Below are positions 18,042-26,021 of a stretch of 64,000 nt of DNA, one piece after another. Below the pieces are notes generated by a model. That model saw nothing but the letters and a program-made list of their open reading frames with translations, was not told where the DNA came from and did no database searches. The DNA comes from Roseateles sp. SL47 (lineage in GTDB: Bacteria > Pseudomonadota > Gammaproteobacteria > Burkholderiales > Burkholderiaceae_C). Position 1 is the first letter of the stretch; every line of letters begins with the position of its first letter. Made by a program: the position numbers and the translations under genes. The stretch lies in contig NZ_CP113068.1 in the NCBI RefSeq assembly GCF_026625885.1, positions 5,208,001-5,272,000 on the forward strand. Reading direction: 5' to 3'.

Positions 18042-18072
18042 AAAAGGGCTCGGAGTTCATCCGAGCCCTTTT
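18042..18072. terminator. Bidirectional intrinsic terminator at the island's left edge
   Basis: AAAAGGGCTCGGA, GTTCA, TCCGAGCCCTTTT is a perfect 13-bp inverted repeat with A/T tracts on both ends, so it can stop transcription from either side. It separates the pqi operon from the island. Confidence 0.85.
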
Positions 18073-18079
18073 GAAAGAT

Positions 18080-18118
18080 GGTGGCGGAACACGGAACCGA
18101 ACCCGCGTCCGTCATCCG
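18080..18118. repeat. Left copy of a ~35-bp direct repeat (possible attachment site)
   Basis: The segment GGCGGAACACGGAACCGAAC, continuing CCGCGTCCGTCATCCGAA, recurs at 20065 with three mismatches (C/T, C/A, C/T). The reverse complement looks like a tRNA or tmRNA 3' part (GCGGGTTCGGTTCC, ending TCCGCCACCA), but the T-stem does not pair correctly and no acceptor partner exists upstream. It resembles a recombination or integration target bracketing the toxin-antitoxin cassette. Confidence 0.6.
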
Positions 18119-18277
18119 AATAATAGTCCGTCCGCAAGTCTCCAGTCCCGGATTTGGATCATTTGGCCGTTTCCGTGGACATTCGTCCGAACTGGAACAA
18201 CCCCGGAGAGCAGGTTTTGAAGTGGTGTACTGGCTACCAGTCGGCACCCGTTCCTGCGGCATGTGACGCACCGCGTA

Positions 18278-18306
18278 TTGACAACGGCTATACGCTGCGC
18301 CACAAT
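18278..18306 (+). promoter_or_regulatory. Promoter of the DUF1778-GNAT operon
   Basis: TTGACA at 18278-18283, a 17-base spacer and CACAAT at 18301-18306 give a good -35 and a moderate -10. Direct repeats GTGTATCTG/GTGTATGCG just downstream could be antitoxin binding sites. AGGAG precedes the ATG at 18345. Confidence 0.5.
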
Positions 18307-18344
18307 CCGTGTATCTGTTGTGTATGCGCGAATAGGAGAAACCA

Positions 18345-18617
18345 ATGCGTGACGCCGCCATCAATCTGCGGGCCTTGCCCGAACAGCGCGATCTGATCGA
18401 TCACGCGGCCAGCCTGCTTGGCAAGAACCGCTCGGACTTCATGCTCGAAGCGGCCTGCGACCGCGCGCAGTCCGTGGTGCTGGATCAGGTCTTTTTCAGC
18501 CTGGACGCCGACAAGTTCAAGCAGTTCACCGCGATGCTCGACGCACCTCCCGGCCCCAACCCAGGGCTTGAACGTCTCATGGCCGTCAAGGCACCCTGGA
18601 GCACCGGCGCGGCATGA
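18345..18617 (+). CDS. DUF1778 (TacA-type) antitoxin
   Basis: The 90-residue ribbon-helix-helix protein has the family pattern: INLRALPEQRDLIDHAASLL, then KNRSDFMLEAACDRAQ, with a C-terminal toxin-binding helix containing FSLDADKFKQFTAMLD. It binds and neutralises the GNAT toxin that follows and represses their shared promoter. The preceding AGGAG supports the start. Its stop region overlaps the toxin start by four bases (18614-18617), as expected for this type II toxin-antitoxin family. Confidence 0.93.
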   Translation: MRDAAINLRALPEQRDLIDHAASLLGKNRSDFMLEAACDRAQSVVLDQVFFSLDADKFKQFTAMLDAPPGPNPGLERLMAVKAPWSTGAA

Positions 18618-19108
18618 GCTTGCAACTGAGCGCACCGATTCCGCTCGCCGCCACCCACATCCTGGACGATTTCGCTTGCGGTGAAGCCAGTCTCGATGAA
18701 TGGCTCAAGCGCCGGGCACTGACCAACCAATTGAGCGGTGCCAGCCGCACCTTCGTTGTCGCAGATCAGGCAGCGCGCGTCTACGGCTACTACGCGATGG
18801 CCGCAGGTGCGGTTTCACACCAAGCGGCAACCAGCAGCGTGCGACGCAACATGCCCGATCCAGTGCCCGTGATGGTTCTGGCCCGGCTGGCCGTCGACCA
18901 TCGGGCGCAAGGCATCAAGCTTGGAGCATCCCTGCTGCAGGACGCAGTCGGTCGAGCGGTGAGCGTTTCGCAGAACGCCGGTGTCCGGGCGCTGCTCGTC
19001 CACGCTCTCCACGACCGCGCCAAGCAGTTCTACGAGCACTACGGCTTCCAGGAGTCACCGCAGCATCCGATGACGCTGATGCTGCGCTTGAACACCGTCA
19101 AGGCTTGA
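18614..19108 (+). CDS. GNAT-family acetyltransferase toxin (TacT-like)
   Basis: The 164-residue N-acetyltransferase has the VLARLAVDHRAQGIKLGASLL stretch carrying the acetyl-CoA loop (R/Q-x-x-G-x-G/K) and a C-terminal FYEHYGFQESP typical of TacT/AtaT-type toxins. These acetylate the amino group of aminoacyl-tRNAs and stop translation. It lies directly behind its DUF1778 antitoxin, within the direct-repeat-bracketed segment. The loop reads RAQGIKLG where many relatives have GxGxG/A; the family tolerates such variants, so it is probably active. Confidence 0.92.
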   Translation: MSLQLSAPIPLAATHILDDFACGEASLDEWLKRRALTNQLSGASRTFVVADQAARVYGYYAMAAGAVSHQAATSSVRRNMPDPVPVMVLARLAVDHRAQGIKLGASLLQDAVGRAVSVSQNAGVRALLVHALHDRAKQFYEHYGFQESPQHPMTLMLRLNTVKA

Positions 19109-19123
19109 GAGAGGCCGGTCAGC

Positions 19124-19387
19124 ATGAACATCCACAAGATTCGCACGGAGGCAGAGTACCGGGCCGCTCTCAAGGAAGCCTCCGCGCTCGTGGATTCAGA
19201 CCCTGCTCTGGAAACGCCAGAGGGGAAGCGGCTGAACGCCCTGGTTGGACTCGTGCAGGCTTACGAAGCCACGTATGTGCCTGTCGATGGCGCCCTTGTT
19301 GATCGCATCCGCTCAATCGTCGCAGGCGTCGAAGTCGATCTTGACAAGCCTCTGCCGACCGAGCTTGGCGACGCGGGCATGCCCTGA
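19124..19387 (+). CDS. Small HigA-like protein lacking the HTH domain
   Basis: The first 55 of 87 residues (from MNIHKIRTEAEYRAALKEAS through TPEGKRLNALVGLVQAYEA) match the N-terminus of HigA-type antitoxins. Those proteins normally continue into an Xre helix-turn-helix. Here the remainder (VDRIRSIVAGVEVDLDKPLP) is unrelated and carries no HTH. No HigB toxin is adjacent. It may be a decayed antitoxin or a recombined chimera kept with the neighbouring cassette. The start has AGGCCGG upstream and sits 15 bases after the GNAT stop. Confidence 0.6.
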   Translation: MNIHKIRTEAEYRAALKEASALVDSDPALETPEGKRLNALVGLVQAYEATYVPVDGALVDRIRSIVAGVEVDLDKPLPTELGDAGMP

Positions 19388-19449
19388 ACATCACCTTGGC
19401 TTCTACGGTGAACAGCGTTGTCATGGAGTCATCTGTTCAGGAGAAAAAG

Positions 19450-20004
19450 ATGCACTACCCCGTGATGACCGAAAAGCACCTCGCCGACCGCTGGCAGGTC
19501 AGCCTCAAGACACTGCGGCGCTGGCGGCTCGATGGCGAAGGGCCTGCGTGGCACAAGCTGTTCCGACAGGTGCGTTACCACGACGCCGACATCCTGGAAT
19601 TCGAGCAACGAAGCGCGCAGCACTTGATGACGATGCTCGGCATCACTCGGGATTTCAAGCCCGCCGAACCGGAAGCGACCCTCGGCCAAGGCCTCGGTGC
19701 CGACGCCGAGAGCCATTACTTCACGGCAAAGGAAATCGCCCAGGCAGCATCGCTGCCGACCCACTTTTTCCGCGATCAGACGGAGCGCCATCGCAAGCGC
19801 GTGCCGCACCTGATGCTGGTGGGCAACCTACGGTTTTCACTGCCAGCGATCCTGGCATGGGAGATCGACAACAGTGTGCGTGGCAATGCCGCTGCAGCAG
19901 CCGTCGACGAAATCGAGAGCCCGGCCACCCCTTCGGAGCCAGCCAAGCGCTGGTTCGAAATCGTCAGGGAGCAGGACGCAGCGCAGTTCGATTCCGCGCC
20001 GTAG
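19450..20004 (+). CDS. Helix-turn-helix protein of unknown role
   Basis: The 184-residue product begins with a MerR/AlpA-like winged helix (LADRWQVSLKTLRRWRLDGE, then a GPAWHKLF...VRYHDADILEFE wing typical of excisionase-like proteins). A second HTH-like segment follows at about 95-140 (YFTAKEIAQAASLPTHFFRD). The C-terminus is acidic. AGGAG lies seven bases before the ATG at 19450, which is why this start is chosen over one at 19396. Such proteins occur on integrative elements; a regulatory or excision role is inference. Confidence 0.7.
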   Translation: MHYPVMTEKHLADRWQVSLKTLRRWRLDGEGPAWHKLFRQVRYHDADILEFEQRSAQHLMTMLGITRDFKPAEPEATLGQGLGADAESHYFTAKEIAQAASLPTHFFRDQTERHRKRVPHLMLVGNLRFSLPAILAWEIDNSVRGNAAAAAVDEIESPATPSEPAKRWFEIVREQDAAQFDSAP

Positions 20005-20064
20005 CCTGAACGGTTGTCCCTGCTTTTGGCCGAAAGTCCACCGTTTCGGCCATTTGTCCACGAG

Positions 20065-20102
20065 GGCGGAACACGGAACTGAACCCGCGTCCGTAATCTG
20101 AA
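20065..20102. repeat. Right copy of the ~35-bp direct repeat
   Basis: GGCGGAACACGGAACTGAAC, continuing CCGCGTCCGTAATCTGAA, is the counterpart of the copy at 18080 in the same orientation. The two copies enclose about 1.95 kb holding DUF1778-GNAT, the HigA-like fragment and the HTH gene. From 20103 to 20263 I see no gene. Confidence 0.6.
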
Positions 20103-20263
20103 CCAGATAGTAACACCTCGGCCTTGAGGCCGTGAATTCGATGATCTGGCCGAAACCCGTGTTGGCTTCGGCGAATCCCCCTTTTATGTGCGTGATCCGG
20201 GCTCCCGAGGCCTCGGAGGCTCCTCTGCGGCCATTGGCCGGGCATGTCTGCTGCAAATTGCGG

Positions 20264-20295
20264 TTTGTCAGATACTGATTTATACTTCTGACAAA
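20264..20295 (+). promoter_or_regulatory. AbiEi operator: 9-bp inverted repeat over the promoter
   Basis: TTTGTCAGA (20264-20272) and TCTGACAAA (20287-20295) are perfect inverted arms 14 bases apart, surrounding an AT-rich core (TACTGATTTATACT) that probably holds the promoter. AbiEi-type antitoxins repress their operon by binding inverted repeats at this position. The right arm touches the ribosome site AAGGAG before 20302. Confidence 0.7.
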
Positions 20296-20301
20296 GGAGC
20301 A

Positions 20302-20904
20302 ATGACCATGAGCCATCTTGCCGAGAACATCTTGTCTGCCGCCCGGGCCATGCCCGAGGGTGGCTTGCTGTCGCCCAAGGAGTTCCTGCATCTGGGGTCG
20401 CGGGCGGCCATCGACAAAACCTTGTCCCGGCTGGCTCAGGAAGGAAAGCTGCTGCGCGTGAGTCGCGGTGCCTATGTCGCGCCCCATCAGGGCCGGTTTG
20501 GTTCCCGCCCGCCGTCCACCGAGTCCGTGGTGCAGGCCATCGAGGCCAGCTGCGGTGAAACGGTCGTGGCCAACGGTGCAGCCGAAGCCAATGCGCTGGG
20601 CCTGACCACGCAGGTGCCGACCCGCGAGGTTTTTCTCACATCCGGCGCGTCCCGCACCCTGCATCTTGGCAGCAGGTGCGTGGAGCTCAAGCACGGCAAC
20701 CGCTGGCAATTGCTGCTGGGCAAGCGCCCCGCAGGCAAGGTGATTCGTGCGCTGTCGTGGCTGGGGCCAGAGGGCGCACCGGCGGCGTTGAGACAATTGC
20801 GCACAAAACTGCCCGAGTCCGAATGGGAGGCCGTGCGTGGCGCGCGGGCCGCATTGCCAAGCTGGATGGCCAAAGTGGTCAGCGAGGCAATGGCGCATGG
20901 CTGA
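20302..20904 (+). CDS. AbiEi-like antitoxin and autorepressor (DUF6088)
   Basis: The 200-residue product has an N-terminal winged helix (about 1-60: LLSPKEFLHLGSRAAIDKTL, then LAQEGKLLRVSRGAYV) and a C-terminal DUF6088/AbiEi domain with HLGSR and LLLGKRPAGKVIRAL segments. It neutralises the AbiEii nucleotidyltransferase and represses the operon through the palindrome just upstream. AAGGAG before the ATG at 20302 sets the start; a second ATG at 20308 is possible. It overlaps the toxin gene by eight bases. Confidence 0.9.
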   Translation: MTMSHLAENILSAARAMPEGGLLSPKEFLHLGSRAAIDKTLSRLAQEGKLLRVSRGAYVAPHQGRFGSRPPSTESVVQAIEASCGETVVANGAAEANALGLTTQVPTREVFLTSGASRTLHLGSRCVELKHGNRWQLLLGKRPAGKVIRALSWLGPEGAPAALRQLRTKLPESEWEAVRGARAALPSWMAKVVSEAMAHG

Positions 20905-21919
20905 GTCCTGGTTTTCGCTCAGCCGGGAAGATCAGGTTGAAGCCCTGGAGTTTGCTGCCGCCCGCAGCGGGCGGCCCGCGCATCTGCTCGAAAAAGACAT
21001 CTGGGTGGTCTGGGTGCTGTCCGCCATTTACGAATCCGACTTGGCCAGCAAACTCACCTTCAAAGGCGGCACCTCGTTGTCCAAGGTCTATCGCATCATC
21101 GATCGGTTTTCTGAGGACGTGGATCTCACCTATGACATCCGCGAACTGGCTGCCGACCTGTTGAAGCAAGGCAACCCCATTCCAGATTCCGCCAGCCAGG
21201 AGAAAAAGATCAGCAGCGCGGTACGTCACCGCCTACCCGACTGGATCGAGGCGATGGTCAGGCCGGTCATCGCTGCGGCGCTGGAGAAAGATGGGTTGGA
21301 CGCAAGCTTGACGCTGGCGGGCAAAGATCGGGACAAGCTGATCCTGTCGTATCCAGCGGTCAAAACCGGCACCGGCTATTCAGCGCCCACGATCCAGTTG
21401 GAGTTTGGTGCCCGCGCCACGGGCGAGCCGCATCATGTTCAGCCCGTGGAATGCGACATTGCGCCAGAAATCGAAGACATCACTTTCCCTGTCGCCCAAC
21501 CCTTGGTGATGGCGGCAGAGCGCACCTTCTGGGAAAAGGCCACCGCAGCGCACGTGTATTGCTTGCAGGGACGGCTGCGCGGGGAACGCTATTCGCGTCA
21601 CTGGTACGACTTGGCCGCCATCGCAAAAACGCCGCACTTCGCTGCGGCCTGTGCAGATCAAGCGTTGGCTCGGGCCGTTGCAGAACACAAATCGGTGTTC
21701 TTCGTCGAAAAAGACGCTGCCGGTGCCAAGATCGATTACTTCGCCGCCACCAGTGGGCAGCTGCAAATCATCCCGACGGGCGAATCGTTGACGGCGCTGG
21801 AAAACGATTACGCCGCAATGCTGGAAGACGGTCTGCTGGCGCTGAATCAGCCGGGCTTCGCCGACATCATCGAGCAGTGCCGTGTCATTCAGGATGAGGC
21901 CAATCGGCAGCCCCTTTAA
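20897..21919 (+). CDS. AbiEii-type nucleotidyltransferase toxin
   Basis: The 340-residue product has the DNA polymerase beta-like nucleotidyltransferase core. GGTSLSK is at residues 57-63 and the metal-binding SEDVDL at 73-77 follows (Asp74 and Asp76). Further motifs are WEKATAAHVY and HWYDLAAI. AbiEii-family enzymes add nucleotides to tRNA acceptor ends, halting translation when phage infection or loss of the antitoxin frees them. The start overlaps the antitoxin stop. The pair is therefore a type IV-like toxin-antitoxin/abortive infection system within the island. Confidence 0.92.
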   Translation: MAESWFSLSREDQVEALEFAAARSGRPAHLLEKDIWVVWVLSAIYESDLASKLTFKGGTSLSKVYRIIDRFSEDVDLTYDIRELAADLLKQGNPIPDSASQEKKISSAVRHRLPDWIEAMVRPVIAAALEKDGLDASLTLAGKDRDKLILSYPAVKTGTGYSAPTIQLEFGARATGEPHHVQPVECDIAPEIEDITFPVAQPLVMAAERTFWEKATAAHVYCLQGRLRGERYSRHWYDLAAIAKTPHFAAACADQALARAVAEHKSVFFVEKDAAGAKIDYFAATSGQLQIIPTGESLTALENDYAAMLEDGLLALNQPGFADIIEQCRVIQDEANRQPL

Positions 21920-22022
21920 ACGGGTGTAAATGGGCGTGTTTGTGGTTTTCCCACGGATCGTGCCGTCCTGTTGCAGCGCCTCGCATCAAGCCTCCCTGAT
22001 TGCAGCCACCGGCCAGCAGTTC

Positions 22023-22042
22023 CCATATGAATTTTCATATGG
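22023..22042. promoter_or_regulatory. 20-bp palindrome before the Cys-rich gene
   Basis: CCATATGAA, TT, TTCATATGG is perfect in both arms and overlaps the GGAGA ribosome site of the gene at 22052. It could be an operator or a translation-controlling hairpin for the recombinase module. Confidence 0.5.
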
Positions 22043-22051
22043 AGAACTTCG

Positions 22052-22522
22052 ATGTCCAGCACCCTCTGCGCCTGCTGTGGCCAGCCGTTCGAGCCGCGCC
22101 CACAAGTTCCTGACCAAGCCTACTGCTCCTCGCCCAATTGTCAGCGCGCCCGCAAGCGCCAGTGGCAGCGGGCCAAACTTCAGTCCGATTCCGACTACCG
22201 AATCAACCAGCGCGCCGCCCAACAGGCGTGGTCGCAGCGCAATCCTGACTACTGGCGCAACTACCGCGACACTCGGCCAGAGTACGTGCAACGCAACCGC
22301 GAGCAGCAGCAAACACGGGATCAGGGCGAAAACACCAATCTTGCAAAGATGGACGTGTGCGGTCTGCCGACGGGCCTGTACCGGATCGCGCGGCATCCAG
22401 CATTTCCAATGGAGAACGGCGCTTCATGGATCGTCGAGATCACGCCGGTGTGCCTGACGTGTCCGTGCAAGATGGACGTGTCAAGAGAGGACTTGATCGA
22501 CACCTCAGCGATTCGCCCTTAA
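22052..22522 (+). CDS. Small Cys-rich protein of the recombinase module
   Basis: The 156-residue product starts with a zinc-finger-like pattern (CACCGQPF...YCSSPNCQ, about residues 6-33) and then repeated aromatic/basic segments (DYRINQ, DYWRNY, EYVQRN). The C-terminal third contains TPVCLTCPCKMDVSRED. I recall similar proteins next to serine recombinase and ParB-like genes on proteobacterial integrative elements, but no function is established. GGAGA lies eight bases before the ATG. It may be a DNA-binding cofactor; that is inference. Confidence 0.6.
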   Translation: MSSTLCACCGQPFEPRPQVPDQAYCSSPNCQRARKRQWQRAKLQSDSDYRINQRAAQQAWSQRNPDYWRNYRDTRPEYVQRNREQQQTRDQGENTNLAKMDVCGLPTGLYRIARHPAFPMENGASWIVEITPVCLTCPCKMDVSREDLIDTSAIRP

Positions 22523-22672
22523 CTTCTTTCTCCAAATGGGCTCTCGATCATCCTGAATGGCAACAGTTTCAACCCTGCGCATCCCGACCGGCACACCGCT
22601 GGTCGCGGCCATGCCAGTAAGGTGAAAAGCAGACCCGAGAGCAGGTGCACATAACAATGAGTGATCGGGTCT

Positions 22673-24238
22673 ATGCAGCCAGAAGAATTTTCAACGGAGG
22701 CGGAATCACCTCCACCGACATTTCGGGCCGCCGAGTATGTGCGGATGTCGACCGAGCACCAGCAGTACTCGACGGAGAATCAGGCCGACAAGATCCGTGA
22801 GTATGCCGAGCGGCGCAACATCGAGATCGTTCGCACCTATGCCGATGAAGGCAAGAGCGGCCTGCGTATCGATGGGCGCAAAGCACTGCAGCAACTGATC
22901 AAGGATGTCGAGACGGGCAAGGCCGATTTCCAGATCATTCTGGTCTACGACGTCAGCCGCTGGGGCCGGTTTCAGGATGCCGATGAGAGCGCCTATTACG
23001 AATACATTTGCCGCCGCGCCGGAATCCAGGTCGCGTACTGCGCCGAGCAGTTCGAAAACGACGGCTCGCCTGTGTCCACCATCGTCAAGGGCGTCAAGCG
23101 TGCGATGGCGGGCGAATACAGCCGGGAGTTGTCGGCCAAGGTGTTCGCTGGACAGTGCCGCCTGATCGAGTTGGGCTTTCGGCAAGGGGGACCCGCTGGC
23201 TATGGCCTGCGACGTGTGCTGGTCGATCAGTCCGGCACGCTCAAAGGTGAGCTGGCTCGCGGCGAGCACAAGAGCCTGCAAACCGACCGCGTCATCCTGC
23301 AGCCGGGTCCGGACGATGAGGTTGCCGTGGTCAACCAGATCTACCGCTGGTTTGTCGCCGACAACCTGACGGAGCTGGACATCGCCGAACGGCTGAACGC
23401 ACAAGGAACGCGCACTGACCTTGGGCGGGATTGGACACGAGCGACCATCCGCGAAGTGTTGTCCAACGAGAAATATATCGGCAACAACATCTACAACCGG
23501 CGATCCTTTAAGCTCAAGAAGCACCGGGTGGTCAACAGTCCCGAGATGTGGATCAAGAAGGAAGGCGCGTTTGAGAGCATCGTGCCGCCGGAACTCTTCT
23601 ACACCGCACAAGGCATCCTGCGCGCACGGTCGCACCGCTACAGCGACGACGAGCTGATCGAAAAACTGCGCAACCTGTACCAGCGCCACGGCTACCTCTC
23701 TGGCCTGATCATCGATGAGGCTGAAGGGATGCCCTCGTCGGCGGCCTACGCGCATCGTTTCGGCAGCCTGATCCGCGCGTACCAGACAGTCGGCTTCACC
23801 CCGGATCGGGACTACCAGTATCTGGAGGTGAACCAGTTCCTGCGCCGACTGCATCCGGAGATCGTCGGCCAGACCGAACGGATGATCGCCGAGGTCGGTG
23901 GCATGGTCGAACGTGATTCGGCTACCGACCTTCTCACCGTCAACCACGAATTCACCGTCTCGCTGGTGCTGGCCCGTTGCCAGTTACTCGACAACGGGCG
24001 TCGGCGCTGGAAGGTGCGTTTCGACACCAGCCTCGCACCCGACATCACTGTGGCCGTGCGGCTCGATGAAACCAATCAGGCAGCACTGGATTACTACCTG
24101 TTGCCGCGACTTGACTTCGGCCAGCCCCGCATCCATCTGGCCGATCACAATGGCATCGAGTTCGAGTGTTACCGCTTCGACAGCCTGGACTACCTATACG
24201 GCATGGCCCGGCGCATCCGCATACGGAGGGCCGCATGA
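22673..24238 (+). CDS. Large serine recombinase
   Basis: The 521-residue site-specific recombinase has the resolvase N-domain with the nucleophile Ser26 in VRMSTEHQ, and later VYDVSRWGRFQD and KGVKRAMAGEYSRELS. The Recombinase domain follows (about residues 185-300: NEKYIGNNIYNRR), then a long C-terminal region without an obvious zinc ribbon. GTG 22661 is an alternative start. Its stop overlaps the first ParB-like gene (ATGA). This three-gene recombinase-ParB-RepB arrangement typically sits at one end of genomic islands and catalyses integration or excision. Attachment sites are not certain. Confidence 0.92.
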   Translation: MQPEEFSTEAESPPPTFRAAEYVRMSTEHQQYSTENQADKIREYAERRNIEIVRTYADEGKSGLRIDGRKALQQLIKDVETGKADFQIILVYDVSRWGRFQDADESAYYEYICRRAGIQVAYCAEQFENDGSPVSTIVKGVKRAMAGEYSRELSAKVFAGQCRLIELGFRQGGPAGYGLRRVLVDQSGTLKGELARGEHKSLQTDRVILQPGPDDEVAVVNQIYRWFVADNLTELDIAERLNAQGTRTDLGRDWTRATIREVLSNEKYIGNNIYNRRSFKLKKHRVVNSPEMWIKKEGAFESIVPPELFYTAQGILRARSHRYSDDELIEKLRNLYQRHGYLSGLIIDEAEGMPSSAAYAHRFGSLIRAYQTVGFTPDRDYQYLEVNQFLRRLHPEIVGQTERMIAEVGGMVERDSATDLLTVNHEFTVSLVLARCQLLDNGRRRWKVRFDTSLAPDITVAVRLDETNQAALDYYLLPRLDFGQPRIHLADHNGIEFECYRFDSLDYLYGMARRIRIRRAA

Positions 24239-25146
24239 ACCAGGACAAAGAGCATCGCCACTCGGAATTGCGGATGATCCCGCTGAACCGGATCGAGATT
24301 CTCAATCCACGCGAGCGCAACAGCCGCGTGTTCGAACAGATCGTCGGCAACATCCAGAGCATCGGCCTGAAAAAGCCGATCATCGTGACGCCGCGCCCGG
24401 GGAATGATGGCGAGCATTACCTGCTCATCTGCGGTGAGGGGCGTTTCAAGGCCTTCAAGACGCTCGGCCACCAGGAAATCCCCGCGATGGTGATGAACGT
24501 CGACGACGAATCGGCCTTCATCATGAGCCTGACGGAGAACATCGCACGGCGCAAATTCAGCCCGTTGGAGCTGCTGGTCGGCATTGAGCAACTGCGGGAT
24601 CAGGGCTACGACAAGAAGGACATCGCACAAAAAACGGGCCTGAGCCCGGAGTATGTCCAGGGCATCTTGTACCTGCTCAAGAACGGCGAAGAGCGCCTGC
24701 TGATGGCTGTCGGCAGCGGACGCATCCCGCTCAACGCGGCGATCACCATTGCTGGCGCGGGCACGGATGACAAAGCGATCCAAGCCGCCCTGCAGGAAGC
24801 CTATGAATCCGGCAAGCTGCGTGGCAGTCAACTGATCCAGGCGCGACGAGTAATCGAGCGTCGCCGTTCGCAAGGTCGGGCCGTCGGCGGCAAGATGTCA
24901 TCCCGCAAACCCAATGCGGACGTGACCACGTCGAGTCTCGTGCGCAACTACCAGCGTGAAGTCGAGCGCCAGAAGCAGCTGGTCAGGAAGGCAGAAACCG
25001 CCCAGCGCAACCTGCTGTTCATCGTCGGCGCGCTGCGTCAGTTGCTGGCAGACGAGAATTTCACCAACCTGCTGCGCGCCGAGGGAATGGACTCATTGCC
25101 ACAGTATCTGGCGGATCGGGTCTGGGCGCGGGGGTGTGGATCGTGA
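24235..25146 (+). CDS. ParB/RepB-like nuclease-fold protein 1
   Basis: The 303-residue product has an N-terminal ParB/Sulfiredoxin-like domain (about 10-100) with LNRIEILNPRERN, ICGEGRFKAFKTLG (GxxR motif) and SLTENIARRKFSPLE. A KorB-like HTH (DIAQKTGLSPEYVQGIL) and a helical RepB C-terminal region follow. The ATG overlaps the recombinase stop. ParB-type proteins bind CTP/DNA in partition; here the role is probably in element maintenance or control of recombination, since no ParA is nearby. Confidence 0.88.
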   Translation: MNQDKEHRHSELRMIPLNRIEILNPRERNSRVFEQIVGNIQSIGLKKPIIVTPRPGNDGEHYLLICGEGRFKAFKTLGHQEIPAMVMNVDDESAFIMSLTENIARRKFSPLELLVGIEQLRDQGYDKKDIAQKTGLSPEYVQGILYLLKNGEERLLMAVGSGRIPLNAAITIAGAGTDDKAIQAALQEAYESGKLRGSQLIQARRVIERRRSQGRAVGGKMSSRKPNADVTTSSLVRNYQREVERQKQLVRKAETAQRNLLFIVGALRQLLADENFTNLLRAEGMDSLPQYLADRVWARGCGS

Positions 25147-26021
25147 GCAGACCTCCACTGGGCTTCGTGCCGGAGCCACTATTCCTCGAGCTTTCGGCCA
25201 TTCTGCCATCGCGCAAGACCCCGGAGGGCTTGTTTGCCTCCCGGAAATTCAAGCAGATCCTCGCGTCCATCGAGGCTATCGGGCTGATCGAGCCCCTGTC
25301 GGTTGGAAAACCATCCCGCGAGGGTCAGTACATCTTGCTCGACGGGCACACTCGGCTGGTGGCGCTGAAGCAGTTGGGTTTCGACAAGGCACCGTGCCTC
25401 GTGGCCACCGACGATGAAAGCTATACCTACAACAACCGGGTCAATCGTCTCTCCAGCATTCAGGAGCACCTGATGATCCGCCGCGCCGTCGAACGCGGCG
25501 TCACCCCCGAAAAGCTCGCGAAAGCATTGGACGTGGACATCAGCCACATCATCAAGAAACTGAACCTGCTCGATGGCATCTGCCCGGAGGCCGCCGAGTT
25601 GCTGCGCGACCAAACCTTCTCGGCCAACCTTGGCGCGGTGCTGCGCAAGCTCAAGCCAACCCGGCAGGTCGAGTGCGTCGAACTGATGGTCAGCGCCAAC
25701 AACATCACGGTGGCTTACGCACAGGCTTTGGTGGCAGCCACGCCCAGCAACCTGCTGGTCGGTGAGACCAAGCCCAAGAAAATGATCGGCGTCAGCGCCG
25801 ATCAGATGGCCAAGATGGAGCGAGAAATGGGCAATCTTCAAGAGCAGTTCAAGCTGGCAGAGCAGACCTATGGCCAGGACATTCTCAATCTGGTTCTGGC
25901 CAAGGGCTATCTCGCCAAGTTGATGGCCAACGAAGCCATTCTGCGCCACCTAACGCGGAATCATCCCGACGTGCTGAACGAGTTTGACAGCATCGTTCGT
26001 ATGGTGGCGCTGGATAAATAA
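25143..26021 (+). CDS. ParB/RepB-like protein 2 with RepB C-terminal domain
   Basis: The 292-residue product begins with GTG overlapping the previous stop (GTGA). Its ParB-like N-domain has LLDGHTRLVALKQLG, matching the G-H-x-R motif of the fold, and its HTH is EKLAKALDVDISHIIKKLNL. The last 140 residues resemble the RepB plasmid partition C-terminal domain (NLGAVLRKLKPTRQVECVEL). It is the third gene of the recombinase module. A diverged tandem duplication of the preceding gene is likely, since both share domain order. Confidence 0.88.
   Translation: MSRPPLGFVPEPLFLELSAILPSRKTPEGLFASRKFKQILASIEAIGLIEPLSVGKPSREGQYILLDGHTRLVALKQLGFDKAPCLVATDDESYTYNNRVNRLSSIQEHLMIRRAVERGVTPEKLAKALDVDISHIIKKLNLLDGICPEAAELLRDQTFSANLGAVLRKLKPTRQVECVELMVSANNITVAYAQALVAATPSNLLVGETKPKKMIGVSADQMAKMEREMGNLQEQFKLAEQTYGQDILNLVLAKGYLAKLMANEAILRHLTRNHPDVLNEFDSIVRMVALDK

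Larger units (their letters stand above)
17885..18344. other. 460-base gap: pqi promoter region, terminator, left repeat and TA promoter
   Basis: This is the junction between conserved chromosome and the variable island. It holds an inverted repeat CGATCACC/GGTGATCG (17980-18002), the bidirectional terminator at 18042-18072, the left copy of the long direct repeat at 18080, and the promoter of the DUF1778 antitoxin. A short minus-strand frame through the repeat is not supported as a gene. Confidence 0.6.

Noticed and set aside
18077..18150. Possible tRNA or tmRNA gene on the minus strand
   Set aside because: Only a T-arm-like and CCA-like part is present. The T-stem does not pair with a 7-base loop and no matching acceptor strand or anticodon arm exists upstream.
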